64,000 nt of DNA from assembly GCF_013166605.1 (NCBI RefSeq), contig NZ_JABKKF010000011.1, positions 1 through 64,000 of the forward strand. Reading direction: 5' to 3'. Origin of the DNA: Xylanibacter muris. Lineage in GTDB: Bacteria > Bacteroidota > Bacteroidia > Bacteroidales > Bacteroidaceae. Both the position numbers and the translations under genes were made by a program. A model generated the notes under the pieces. The model was not told the origin of the DNA, ran no database searches, and saw nothing but the letters and a program-made list of their open reading frames with translations. Numbering within the stretch: position 1 is the stretch's first letter; each line of letters starts with the position of its first letter. This document shows positions 52,656-61,625 of this stretch, piece by piece.

Positions 52656-54326
52656 TTACTTCGAATACTTTTCTATGAGTCCTTGTGCCTGTGTGTCGCC
52701 GAGTTCCTTTGCCTTGATCAGGTTCTTTATGCCTTCTTCCTTATTGCCTTTCAGACACTGGGCAAGTCCGAGGAAAAGATATCCGTCGCTTTCGGAAGCG
52801 TTGGCGGCGATACTCTTTGCAGCCGTTGCAGCGGCTTCGTCATACATGCCGACCCTTATTTCGAGCGAGGCCTTGTCTGCATAGTATACGGTGTTGTCGG
52901 GCGCCATGGCTATTGCCGTTGTTATGTCGGATAGAGCCTGCTGGAACATCCGTCCGCCTATTTCGGCCTGATGGCGTATGTAGTAGAAGCGGTCGTTGAC
53001 CTTTGTTTTCATAAGTTTCTCATATTCATTCAGGTCGTATACGGCCGGCCTGTAGTTTCCGGCTTCGATGTTTGCCTGTGCCCGTGCCAGGATATACGGT
53101 GCCGCGTTTTTCAGGTACGGTTTGCTGAACGTATTTACCGCACTGTCGAGCAGGGCAAGCATTGCAGTGGAGTCTTTCAGCATCAGTTTGCATTGTGATG
53201 CCTCGTAATACATTTCCGCTGTTTTTGTTCCGCTGTCTATAAGCTGTTTATAGATGTTGTATGCCTCATCGTATTTTTTCCTTGTGAACAGAATCTCGCC
53301 TTTAAGCTGTCTGTATACAGGTATCGGATTTATGCTGAAAGCCTTTTCCGCCTGTTCGGCAGCCATGTCGAGACTCCATTTTCTGTATGGAATCTCTGAC
53401 TTTGTCAGTTCTTTGCGGAAAATCATCTGTGCATAGTTGTAGTGGACGTTGTCTTTCTTTTCTGCCAGTTCGAGGGCTTTTTCCATATCCTTTGCAGCAT
53501 CGTCGAAGTTGTCGGTGTTGGCCTCCATCTGTGCTCTTGACATATAACCGTCCGGAGCCTGTGGAAATTTGGCAATGAAGTCGCTGATAATTTCCTTATA
53601 CTTTGCCGTGTCTGGCATTGACGAGGCTACATACATTGTGAGTATGGCCTGGTCAAGCGAGTCGGGCAGGGCTGTTTTTATCAATGTGCTTTTCAGTGTG
53701 GCATCGTTGATGCTCAGTCCGTTTACAGCCATGCCGGCGGCAAATCCTGCGTCAACGGCAAATCCTGTCCCGGACTTGCTGTTGTCTGCCTGTATGACAC
53801 CTATAGCCTCACCGTTGTCGTTCAGTGCAGGCAGTCCGGCAGAGTTTTCAGGCGCATCGACGCTTAAGGTGTAATATGTATGTCCGGTCATGAATGTCTC
53901 CTTGCGGCTCACGCTTCCGCCTGTTGCAGGGAGCGACTTTTTTACGGAATATGGCTGAATCCATATCTTTGCACCGTTGTCAGCTGCGGATGTTGAAACA
54001 GGAACTGGTATGGAGCGTTTTATGCTTACCTGGAATTTTGCAACATCGTATGTATCGTCGGCCCCTATGATGCATTCCACTGGACTTTCCTTGCCCTGTG
54101 CGTCTATGATGACGGCTTTGGATGCTCCCTTAAACGGTGTGAAGCAGCTTATTGCCTTTCCGTCCGTGCTGATGAAAAAGCCGTATGAGTTTCCGATGAG
54201 GCTTCCGTCCGCATTGAATGTCTTAAGGGTGAATAATGATTTTGCCGTCTTCTTTGTCCATGAAGGCTGTGCGATAATGATGACACATGCAAGTAGGGCA
54301 TGTGATAATAATATAAATCGTTTCAT
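52656..54326 (-). CDS. Secreted TPR protein with degenerate trypsin-like N-terminal domain
   Basis: A 556-residue exported protein (signal peptide residues 1-19). Residues 25-205 resemble an HtrA/trypsin-like fold: SYGFFISTDGKAISCFTPF aligns with the His-containing strand but has no His, and SVDAPENSAGLPALND with GEAIGVIQ aligns with the catalytic-Ser region. It is therefore probably a non-catalytic protease fold. From about residue 220 onward there are eight or more tetratricopeptide repeats (for example NYAQMIFRKEL, YNIYKQLID, ALSDITTAIAMAPDN). TPRs suggest protein-protein contacts in the periplasm. It is last in the operon after recN. Confidence 0.75.
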   Translation of the reverse strand: MKRFILLSHALLACVIIIAQPSWTKKTAKSLFTLKTFNADGSLIGNSYGFFISTDGKAISCFTPFKGASKAVIIDAQGKESPVECIIGADDTYDVAKFQVSIKRSIPVPVSTSAADNGAKIWIQPYSVKKSLPATGGSVSRKETFMTGHTYYTLSVDAPENSAGLPALNDNGEAIGVIQADNSKSGTGFAVDAGFAAGMAVNGLSINDATLKSTLIKTALPDSLDQAILTMYVASSMPDTAKYKEIISDFIAKFPQAPDGYMSRAQMEANTDNFDDAAKDMEKALELAEKKDNVHYNYAQMIFRKELTKSEIPYRKWSLDMAAEQAEKAFSINPIPVYRQLKGEILFTRKKYDEAYNIYKQLIDSGTKTAEMYYEASQCKLMLKDSTAMLALLDSAVNTFSKPYLKNAAPYILARAQANIEAGNYRPAVYDLNEYEKLMKTKVNDRFYYIRHQAEIGGRMFQQALSDITTAIAMAPDNTVYYADKASLEIRVGMYDEAAATAAKSIAANASESDGYLFLGLAQCLKGNKEEGIKNLIKAKELGDTQAQGLIEKYSK

Positions 54327-54342
54327 ACTGTTTTGATATGTC

Positions 54343-56001
54343 TTATAGTTTCAAGAACTCTCTGGCGTTGTTTATTGCCGCTTCCGTCACGTCGCTTCCG
54401 CTCAGCATCTGTGCAATCTCGTTGATGCGCTCCTGTTGTGAGAGTCTGAGCATGTGGCTGACCGTCCCGTCGGGAGTATCTTCTTTAAGTACTTTATAAT
54501 GGTTCTTTCCGAGCGCGGCAATCTGCGGCAGATGGGTTATATTGATAACCTGCCTGTTGTTTTCGCCCATCTGTTGCATTATATATGCCATCTTCTCTGC
54601 TATTTTTCCGCTTACGCCCGTGTCTATCTCATCGAAAATTATAGTCGGGAGCTTCACCGCTCCGCTTATCATGGCTTTCAGCGAAAGCATCACACGCGCT
54701 ATCTCACCTCCCGATGCCACTTGGTATATCGGCTGTATGGTTCCGTTTTTGTTTGCACAGAACATAAAGGCGACTTTGTCTGCACCGTTTGCATTGAACG
54801 GGCATGGCTCGAGTATGATTCTGAACACTGCATTGGGCATTCCGAGTGATGCGAGGTTGTCGAGAAGGTGTGTCTCTATCTTTGCGGAGGCTTTCTTGCG
54901 CATTTCTGTCAGAATGCCGGCCTTCTGCGAGCATATATCTCTGAGCCTATTCACTTCGTCTTCAGTCTCTTTCAGCATGAAACCGCTGTTCTCGATTGTA
55001 TCCAACCTTGTTCTTATGCTTTCCCGTTCCTGTATGAGAGCCGCAACGCTCTCACATCGGTATTTCTTTTCCAGGTCGTACAGCTTGTCAAGCCTGTTGT
55101 TCATCGAGTCAAGTTCGGAAGGATCGAATGCGACATTTTCGAGCATCGAACTTACTTCTCCGGAGATATCCTTCAGTTCTATGTAGCAGCTGTCAAGCCT
55201 TTCGTAAAGAGCCTTTGCTTCCGGCATGATGTCTGCAATGCCGTTTATGGCGTTTGCCGCTGTCTTTACGCTGTCTACAGCTCCTGAACCGTCCTGTGAA
55301 AGCGAGGAGTCGGTCTCATACAGAGCTGTCTTTATATCCTCTGTATGACTCATCGCCGTGGTTTTCTGTTCGAGTTCTTCCTGTTCTCCGTCTGTGAGGC
55401 GGGCATTGTCAAGCTCGTCAAACTGGAATTGAAGGAAATCGGCATTTATTCTGTTCTGCTCGATTTCCTCTTTCATCCTTTCAAGTCTTGCGCTTGCATC
55501 CTTATAGTCCGTGAAAGCTTTCCGGTAAGCGGTGATTTCATTTGTATCGGCGGCGATTATGTCTACGACATCAAGCTGGAAGTCTTGTTTTCCAAGCAAC
55601 AGGTTCTTATGCTGGCTATGTACGTCTACGAGCTGTTCTCCGAGTTCTTTAAGGAGCGAAAGCGATGCCGGTGTGTCATTGATGAACGCCCTGCTTTTGC
55701 CGGATGCTGTCAGTTCGCGTCTTATGATGCAGTCTGTGTCGTCATATTCAATGTCGTTTTGTTCAAAAAATGGTTGCATACCATATTTAGACAGGTCGAA
55801 ATGAGCCTCTATCACACATTTGTCCGCTCCTTTTTTTATGGCCTTGGAGTCTGCGCGCTGTCCAAGCAGCAGTGCTATCGCACCGAGTATGATGCTTTTT
55901 CCCGCACCTGTCTCACCTGTTATGACAGAAAAGCCGTTTTCAAATCCTACATCGAGTTTCTCTATCAGGGTATAGTTTCTGATATATAGTTGTCTAAGCA
56001 T
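54343..56001 (-). CDS. recN: DNA repair protein RecN
   Basis: A 552-residue SMC-like ATPase acting in double-strand-break repair. The Walker A GETGAGKS is at residues 29-36. A coiled-coil middle follows (about 160-370), and the ABC signature region VASGGEIARVMLSLKAM with the Walker B IIFDEIDTGVSG closes the head. It is about the usual length. It starts three bases after the DUF4835 stop in the operon running from dnaN. Confidence 0.96.
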   Translation of the reverse strand: MLRQLYIRNYTLIEKLDVGFENGFSVITGETGAGKSIILGAIALLLGQRADSKAIKKGADKCVIEAHFDLSKYGMQPFFEQNDIEYDDTDCIIRRELTASGKSRAFINDTPASLSLLKELGEQLVDVHSQHKNLLLGKQDFQLDVVDIIAADTNEITAYRKAFTDYKDASARLERMKEEIEQNRINADFLQFQFDELDNARLTDGEQEELEQKTTAMSHTEDIKTALYETDSSLSQDGSGAVDSVKTAANAINGIADIMPEAKALYERLDSCYIELKDISGEVSSMLENVAFDPSELDSMNNRLDKLYDLEKKYRCESVAALIQERESIRTRLDTIENSGFMLKETEDEVNRLRDICSQKAGILTEMRKKASAKIETHLLDNLASLGMPNAVFRIILEPCPFNANGADKVAFMFCANKNGTIQPIYQVASGGEIARVMLSLKAMISGAVKLPTIIFDEIDTGVSGKIAEKMAYIMQQMGENNRQVINITHLPQIAALGKNHYKVLKEDTPDGTVSHMLRLSQQERINEIAQMLSGSDVTEAAINNAREFLKL

Positions 56002-56004
56002 TGT

Positions 56005-56922
56005 CTATTCCTTTATTTTGTTCCATGAGGTGCTTTGTGATGCGTTTATTCCCATCATGATTTCAAATACCGATTCTTTTTCCTTTTGAGTGCCTTTACC
56101 TTTATATATATTGGCGATCTCATCTTTTTTATAGTCTGTCCATATCTGTGGAAGCATGCTCAGCGGTTTGTCCTCATGTGCTTTTTTGAGGTCTTCCTCA
56201 ATTGCGGTTGTGATGTTGGTCCGTCCGCGTTCCGCATTGCCTGCCATTTCGTCCAGTCCGTTGCGGTAATAGTCGTATTGGAGTTTTCGGAAAGGCTTCA
56301 TGCTCTCGTCCATATAATCGTTGATGATGGCAAACCGGTTTCGGCTGTTATCAAAGGCTTTCCATCCTGTGAATTGCAGGTTCTGGGCATTGTTCACCAG
56401 GTTAAGGCATCTTTGCAGTATGTCTGTACCGCCTTGCGGTGAAAAGGAGTCGAGGTCGAGGCCGATTATGAGATAGGCATAATAGGCAAAAAGCGCGGTC
56501 AGCTGGTTGTCGACGGTCTCCTCATTGAAATTAAGCTGGTCAAACTGTGCAAACTCGAAGTTGAAGTCCGCATCGCGGTTGTTATACAGTATGGTGTTAT
56601 ATTGTGAATTGTATACCGGACGGTTGGCCTGTATCATTGCCGAACATTCAAACAAATTGGTTGTCTTGTCGTATTTGTTCACGGTTATGTTGAAACTGCA
56701 TGTTATCCTTTCGTTATTCTGAAACTGCAGGTCAGTCCACTGCCTTTCGTTTACAAACTGTTCTATCGTCTGCTGCAGATTCTCAAATACTGCCACATCT
56801 GTTACTCCCACTTTGCTGTGGTTGATGTTTATCTTGGCCTGAAGTTCCTGTGCCGTTGCCGTACCGGAGACGAAAACAGCCCCAAGCACCATAACGATGA
56901 TGTATATAATGCGTTGTTTCAT
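56005..56922 (-). CDS. DUF4835 protein, PorD-type type IX secretion-associated protein
   Basis: A 305-residue exported protein (signal peptide to about residue 24, TATAQ). Family blocks are ELQAKININHSKVGV, FENLQQTIEQFVNERQWT, ITCSFNITVN, DADFNFEFAQFDQLNFNEET and IIGLDLDSFSPQGG. The DUF4835 family is named PorD in recent annotation and linked to the type IX secretion system or gliding machinery; I rely on memory for this name. The gene lies between coaBC and recN, a placement conserved in Bacteroidetes. No other T9SS gene is in the window. Confidence 0.85.
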   Translation of the reverse strand: MKQRIIYIIVMVLGAVFVSGTATAQELQAKININHSKVGVTDVAVFENLQQTIEQFVNERQWTDLQFQNNERITCSFNITVNKYDKTTNLFECSAMIQANRPVYNSQYNTILYNNRDADFNFEFAQFDQLNFNEETVDNQLTALFAYYAYLIIGLDLDSFSPQGGTDILQRCLNLVNNAQNLQFTGWKAFDNSRNRFAIINDYMDESMKPFRKLQYDYYRNGLDEMAGNAERGRTNITTAIEEDLKKAHEDKPLSMLPQIWTDYKKDEIANIYKGKGTQKEKESVFEIMMGINASQSTSWNKIKE

Positions 56923-56945
56923 ATATAAAAATGTGATTGTTTTTA

Positions 56946-58157
56946 TTATCCTAAGGCATGTTCCAGTTCATCGGCGATGTCTTTCGCTACCTCGGCCTTG
57001 CTTTTCTTAGGAAACTTTTTCCTGCTGTTCTTTGACAGAATCGTTATCATGTTCTCGTCAGAACGGAAGCATGTGCCTTCGTTACGCAGTGAGTTAAGCA
57101 CGATAAAGTCGAGGTTCTTGCGTTCGAGCTTGCCCTTTGCATTGTTTTCCTCGTCATTTGTCTCAAGTGCGAAGCCGACAAGTTTCTGGTTGGCCTTTTT
57201 CATCTTGCCGAGCTGTGCGGCAATGTCGTGAGTGGGTTGCAGACGTATTACAAGGTCTTCTTTCTCTCTCTTTATTTTTCTTTCAGCCACCTCTGCCGGC
57301 ATGAAGTCGGCCACGGCCGCGCATAGTATTGCGGCATCGCAATCTTTAAATGCCCCGATGGCAGCCCGGTACATCTGTTCGCAACTTTCAACGTCCGTGC
57401 GGTGTATGTTCCGATTTGAGGTCTTTAAAGCTACCGGTCCGGCAATCAGTATTACTTCGGCTCCTCTTTCCGCACACTCTTCGGCGATGGCAAATCCCAT
57501 TTTCCCGCTTGAATAGTTGCCGATGAATCTTACCGGATCTATCTTCTCGTAGGTCGGACCAGCCGTAATCATTATTCTCTTTCCCTTCAGGGATGACTGC
57601 CGTGCCTGTTCTTTCGTATCAAAGAAGCTGCTGAGTGTTTCCACGATACGGTCGGGCTCCTCCATGCGTCCTTTTCCTTCAAGACCGCTGGCAAGGAATC
57701 CGCTTTCCGGCTCTATGATGCGGTTGCCGTATGAACGCAGTATATTGAGATTGTTCTGTGTGGAAGGGTGTGCGTACATGTCGAGATCCATGGCCGGAGC
57801 TATGAATACAGGTGCTTTCATCGACAGGTATGTCGTGATGAGCATATTGTCGGCTATTCCGTGTGCCATCTTGCCGATGGTTGCCGCTGTGCATGGAGCG
57901 ATAAGCATGGCATCAGCCCATAATCCCAGATCCACATGACTGTTCCATGTGCCGTCGCGTTGTGAGAAAAATTCGCTTACTACCGGTTTGTGTGTGAGTG
58001 CGGACAGTGTTATCGGGGTGATGAACTCTTTTCCGGCAGGTGTTATTACAACCTGCACTTCCGCACCTTGCCTGATTAATCCACGAATGGTATAACAGGC
58101 TTTATATGCAGCGATCGAGCCTGTTATACCATATACTATCTTTTTGCCTTTTAGCAT
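56946..58157 (-). CDS. coaBC: Bifunctional phosphopantothenoylcysteine decarboxylase / phosphopantothenate-cysteine ligase
   Basis: A 403-residue enzyme for two steps of coenzyme A synthesis. The N-terminal CoaC flavoprotein domain (about 1-180) starts KKIVYGITGSIAAYKA and has NSHVDLGLWADAMLIAPCTA with the active-site His. The C-terminal CoaB domain begins RIMITAGPTYEKIDPVRFIG and has NYSSGKMG and AAVADFMP. The loop that normally holds the catalytic Cys (E. coli Cys158, in LACG) reads LASGLEGKGRM here, with Ser157 in its place. I believe related Bacteroidetes proteins share this, but could not check. The gene is central in the dnaN operon. Confidence 0.95.
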   Translation of the reverse strand: MLKGKKIVYGITGSIAAYKACYTIRGLIRQGAEVQVVITPAGKEFITPITLSALTHKPVVSEFFSQRDGTWNSHVDLGLWADAMLIAPCTAATIGKMAHGIADNMLITTYLSMKAPVFIAPAMDLDMYAHPSTQNNLNILRSYGNRIIEPESGFLASGLEGKGRMEEPDRIVETLSSFFDTKEQARQSSLKGKRIMITAGPTYEKIDPVRFIGNYSSGKMGFAIAEECAERGAEVILIAGPVALKTSNRNIHRTDVESCEQMYRAAIGAFKDCDAAILCAAVADFMPAEVAERKIKREKEDLVIRLQPTHDIAAQLGKMKKANQKLVGFALETNDEENNAKGKLERKNLDFIVLNSLRNEGTCFRSDENMITILSKNSRKKFPKKSKAEVAKDIADELEHALG

Positions 58158-58167
58158 AATGTCTTTG

Positions 58168-59022
58168 TTACATGAACTTACTTGCCTTGAGCCTTATACG
58201 TGTCAGCACCTGCTTGGTGTTGTATGTAAAGTCTCCAGAGAGAATCCAGCTATAATATCCCGGATCGTATCGCAGCACGCTTGCAACGGTTTCTCCCTTG
58301 TGTTTTCCAAAGTTGAACACCTCTACCTTCACAGGATTCCCGTCGGCATCCATGACGGGCTTGCCGTTGGCATCCTTTGCGTCTGCCCATACAATCCGTC
58401 CGGCAAAGTCGACATTCTGGTTCTGCCTGGAAAACTCTGCAAGGAAATCCATATCGTTGTAAAGCCTGCGTTCCGGATCCTCTTCGGTTTCCGGATTATA
58501 TTTGTCGAGTTGTCCCATCAGTACCCTGTAAGTAGCCTCAGTGTCCTGATCTGCGCGGTGTGCCTCGAAATCATCCTCCATGGAACGTCCGCAGTAGAAC
58601 TTATATGCCGCGGCAAGGTTTCTGCGCTCCATTTTATGGAATATAGTCTGTGCGTCTATCAGGCGACATTTTGAAAAGTCGAAGTTTACCCCTGCGCGCA
58701 AGAACTCTTCAGCAAGCATCGGAATGTCGAAATGGTTTGAATTGAATCCGGCGAAATCGCATCCGGTAAAGTCGTTGGCGAGGTTTGTTGCTATATCCTT
58801 GAATTTAGGCTTGTCCGCTACATCGCTGTCTGACAGTCCTGTAAGGTCTGTTACCATCTGCGGGATAGGCTTTCCCGGATTTATGATATGATTGTGGCGT
58901 TCTTCCTTTCCGTCTGGGTGCACCTTTATGTATGATATTTGTATAATCCTGTCGTTCACCAAGTCGAGCCCTGTTGTCTCAAGGTCGAAAATGACGATGG
59001 GCTTTTGCAAATTCAGCTTCAT
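58168..59022 (-). CDS. DnaQ-like 3'-5' exonuclease
   Basis: A 284-residue DEDDh exonuclease. Motif I is IFDLETTGLD (Asp13, Glu15), motif II lies in GFNSNHFDIPML, and motif III in AHRADQDTEAT with the general-base His. This resembles the proofreading epsilon subunit, but the extra C-terminal region (about residues 195-284, ending VFNFGKHKGETVA and YYSWIL) is the small C-terminal domain typical of Bacteroidetes exonucleases. Its position just after dnaN supports a replication or repair role. Confidence 0.92.
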   Translation of the reverse strand: MKLNLQKPIVIFDLETTGLDLVNDRIIQISYIKVHPDGKEERHNHIINPGKPIPQMVTDLTGLSDSDVADKPKFKDIATNLANDFTGCDFAGFNSNHFDIPMLAEEFLRAGVNFDFSKCRLIDAQTIFHKMERRNLAAAYKFYCGRSMEDDFEAHRADQDTEATYRVLMGQLDKYNPETEEDPERRLYNDMDFLAEFSRQNQNVDFAGRIVWADAKDANGKPVMDADGNPVKVEVFNFGKHKGETVASVLRYDPGYYSWILSGDFTYNTKQVLTRIRLKASKFM

Positions 59023-59055
59023 TATCTGTTAATTATTATGTTCATTTATAAATAA

Positions 59056-60180
59056 TCAGTCGTTAATGAGCATAGGCATCATAAGCATCAGCACATCCTG
59101 GTCTTCCGGCTGTTCTGTCGGAAGCACGAGGCCTGCACGGCTTGGATCCGCAAGCTGGATGTTGATGTCCTGGCATTCGAAGTTGCTGAGAATCTCTATA
59201 AATGACGAGCCTTTGAAACCGATGTTCATAGGCATTCCGTTATAATCGCACATTATGCTTTCCGTGGCGGTTTTTGAGAAATCATAGTCTTCGGCATCGA
59301 GCTGAAGGGTACTGCCTTCGATGTGGAATCTCACAAGGTTGCTTGAACCGTTTGCAAACGGTTGTACACGCTTGAGTGCGCTCAGCAGCGTACTTCTGTC
59401 TACTGTCAGCTGGTTGGGGTTGCTTTGGGGAATTACAGAGCTGTAATTCGGGTAGCGGCCTTCTATCAGACGGCATATTATCTGTGTGTCGCCATATTCG
59501 ATTTTTGCATTTCTGCTGTTGAATATGATGCTGGCTTCCATTCCTTCCTTTCCGAGAATGCTCTTAAGCAGGTTTGCCGGTTTTTTAGGCATTATGAATG
59601 ATGCAGGCTGCTCACTTTTTACTGTGAATATCTTGTTGCGCACAAGTTTGTGGCCGTCGCTTGCCACAATTGCCAGACAGTCGGGGGTGAGGTCGAAATA
59701 GATGCCGTTCATTACCGGTCGCAACTCATCCTGGGCCGTAGCGAATATTGAACGGTTGATGTTTTCTGCCAATATGCTGTCGGGCAGGGTTATCTGTGTG
59801 GCGTCTTCCGTCACATCCTGCATTTTGGGAAATTCATCGGTGCTTTCAATGGGCAGAGAGAAATGTCCGTTCTGGTATACAATCTTCGCAAGACGCTCGT
59901 TGTTGTTTATTTCAAAAGTGATGGGTTGTTCTGAAAATCCTTTCACAGCCTCAAGCAGGTCGTGGCTGTTTACGGCAAAGCTTCCGTCGCTGTCGGCCTC
60001 GTTGAGCTCTATTGCCGTAGTCATGGTATTTTCGTTGTCGGATGCCGTAAGGCTCAGTTTGTTTCCTGTTATCTCAAATACAAAGTCTGCCAGTATGGGA
60101 AGCGAGTTCTTACTGTTGATAACTCTTGATAGCGCATTTAGTTTTCCGCTTAGTGCTGTGCTTGATAACGTAAATTTCAT
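59056..60180 (-). CDS. dnaN: DNA polymerase III beta sliding clamp
   Basis: The 374-residue sliding clamp, a three-domain ring that tethers polymerase to DNA. MKFTLSSTALSGKLNALSR, the middle block VASDGHKLVR and the C-terminal LVLPTEQPEDQDVLMLMMPM are recognisable. It leads the operon with the exonuclease, coaBC, DUF4835, recN and TPR genes. Confidence 0.97.
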   Translation of the reverse strand: MKFTLSSTALSGKLNALSRVINSKNSLPILADFVFEITGNKLSLTASDNENTMTTAIELNEADSDGSFAVNSHDLLEAVKGFSEQPITFEINNNERLAKIVYQNGHFSLPIESTDEFPKMQDVTEDATQITLPDSILAENINRSIFATAQDELRPVMNGIYFDLTPDCLAIVASDGHKLVRNKIFTVKSEQPASFIMPKKPANLLKSILGKEGMEASIIFNSRNAKIEYGDTQIICRLIEGRYPNYSSVIPQSNPNQLTVDRSTLLSALKRVQPFANGSSNLVRFHIEGSTLQLDAEDYDFSKTATESIMCDYNGMPMNIGFKGSSFIEILSNFECQDINIQLADPSRAGLVLPTEQPEDQDVLMLMMPMLIND

Positions 60181-60216
60181 TATTGTTTGTTTTAAAGTTT
60201 CATATATAATTGACTA

Positions 60217-60224
60217 CAAAAATA
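60217..60224 (-). promoter_or_regulatory. Bacteroidetes -7 promoter box for the dnaN operon
   Basis: The minus strand reads TATTTTTG, about 35 bases upstream of the dnaN ATG. It faces away from the DUF3127 promoter at 60289. Confidence 0.5.
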
Positions 60225-60288
60225 CATATTTGTTGTCTTAACAGCAAAAAAAAACTTGGAAATGTTGCAGGTTTTAAAACTATTTTTG

Positions 60289-60296
60289 TAATTTCG
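60289..60296 (+). promoter_or_regulatory. Probable -7 promoter box for the DUF3127 gene
   Basis: TAATTTCG is one base off the TAnnTTTG consensus. It lies about 43 bases before the ATG at 60339 and argues against an in-frame start at 60210. Confidence 0.4.
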
Positions 60297-60338
60297 CAAA
60301 CAGTTATTCTAAAAACAACAAAAACAATATCATATAAA

Positions 60339-60749
60339 ATGGAAATAACAGGAAAAATAATCGCCGTACTTCCGGCAAACAGCGGTGTGTCAGCACGTAC
60401 GGGAAATCCGTGGAAATCTCAGGAGTTTGTAATTGAGACACACGACCAGTATCCGCGCAAATGCTGTTTCAGGGTGTTCGGTGAGGATAAAATCAATCAG
60501 TTCAATATTCAGAGCGGTGAAGAGCTTACCGTTTCTTTTGATATAGATGCCCATGAGTATAACGGGCGGTGGTTTAATAACATCACTGCATGGGCCGTGA
60601 ACCGTAATGTGGCTCAGATGCAACCCGGAATGCCTCCTATGGGTGGTGCTCCCATGGGTGCTCCCGGACAGATGAATGCGGCTACGGCTCCGTTTCCTCC
60701 GGCACAGGCTGCTCCGGCAGACCAGAGTGCGGACGACCTGCCGTTCTAA
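60339..60749 (+). CDS. DUF3127 OB-fold-like protein with SSB-like C-terminal tip
   Basis: A 136-residue protein. The N-terminal 90 residues (MEITGKIIAVLPANSGVSAR, KSQEFVIETHDQYPRKCCF, NNITAWAV) are the DUF3127 domain, a predicted beta-barrel resembling an OB fold. A Met/Pro/Gly/Ala-rich linker follows (about 92-125), then the acidic tip ADDLPF, very like the DDDIPF tail by which single-stranded DNA-binding protein recruits partners. It is divergent from dnaN and close to a DNA exonuclease. A DNA-binding or replisome-linked role is inferred from the tip and context only. Confidence 0.85.
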   Translation: MEITGKIIAVLPANSGVSARTGNPWKSQEFVIETHDQYPRKCCFRVFGEDKINQFNIQSGEELTVSFDIDAHEYNGRWFNNITAWAVNRNVAQMQPGMPPMGGAPMGAPGQMNAATAPFPPAQAAPADQSADDLPF

Positions 60750-60806
60750 ATCTAAATGGCTTTATGACAGAATAAATCTGTCTGCGACATAGTTTAATTA
60801 TAGAGT

Positions 60807-60886
60807 AGGCCCGACTTTTTCTTGCCTTGGTAAAGCTCGTTATTGCTTTGCCTGTCTGGACAAAGAAAAAGTCGGACCTATGTTTT
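60807..60886 (+). terminator. Terminator hairpin after the DUF3127 gene
   Basis: AGGCCCGACTTTTTCTT (60807-60823) pairs with AAGAAAAAGTCGGACCT (60863-60879) apart from one mismatch, enclosing a 39-base loop, and is followed by TGTTTTT. Confidence 0.65.
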
Positions 60887-61150
60887 TAACAAAAGTCTGT
60901 CATTAGATTCCATGCCGGCGCAACATCTGCTTTTGCACATTGCAACGCTGATGTCGAAGGCATAGCGGACTATGGCAAGACAGCAGCGGAAGCAAGATGC
61001 TAAAGATTTTACGGATTAATGGCAGTAGGTTTCTGTTCATCTTTTACTTTCCAAGCCGTATGATATCTTGCCGGCAAACTGCGGACATGCTGTTGTAAAC
61101 CCGGGATCAGGCCGTTTTCAAACCGTAGATTTCCGTTTTCCTTACCTTCC

Positions 61151-61253
61151 GACTTAAGTCGGAAGATTTGCTGACTTAAGTCGGAAGATTTGCTGACTTA
61201 AGTCGGAAGAACTGCTGACTTAAGTCGGAAAATCGTCTGACTATAGTCGGAAG
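61151..61253. repeat. 22-bp palindromic tandem repeat, five copies
   Basis: Units start at 61151, 61173, 61195, 61217 and 61239. The core TTCCGACTTAAGTCGGAA is a perfect 18-bp palindrome; copies four and five drift (GACTATAGTC in the last). No spacer is present. The surrounding gap 60887-61625 holds no convincing gene; an open frame at 61264-61500 has no coding character. Confidence 0.8.
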
Positions 61254-61625
61254 GTTTACGAAGTTGTGCTTTTCTGGAGACAGTTGGCGGGTCTTTACTT
61301 TAATAATGCCATCCCATTTCTTACCAGAACATTGTCATATATACCTTACAGGGAGTATCCTGATGACATTTCGAATCTCATACCCATCGCCAGTTCAACC
61401 AGTGCAGGAAGCAGAAAACGTTATGCTTGATTGTGTAAAACATGCTCAAGTACAAAGTGCTACAACTTGTGAAGATGGTTGCCACGGTAATGGCTCATAG
61501 GGCAGACATACTTGTATGATTGCATTTTGACATCCCCTCGTTCCCTATATCCATAGGGATGCTGAGTAGTTATGAGAGATATGAAGAATTTGAATTAGCA
61601 TGCAAAGACTACCCTGTAATTTGAG

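Noticed and set aside
61151..61253. CRISPR-like array
   Set aside because: Units are directly adjacent with no spacers, palindromic and only 22 bp long, and no cas gene is nearby.
61264..61500. 78-codon plus-strand open frame
   Set aside because: No recognisable protein pattern, no promoter and an unlikely amino-acid composition. It is probably a chance frame in a gene-free gap.
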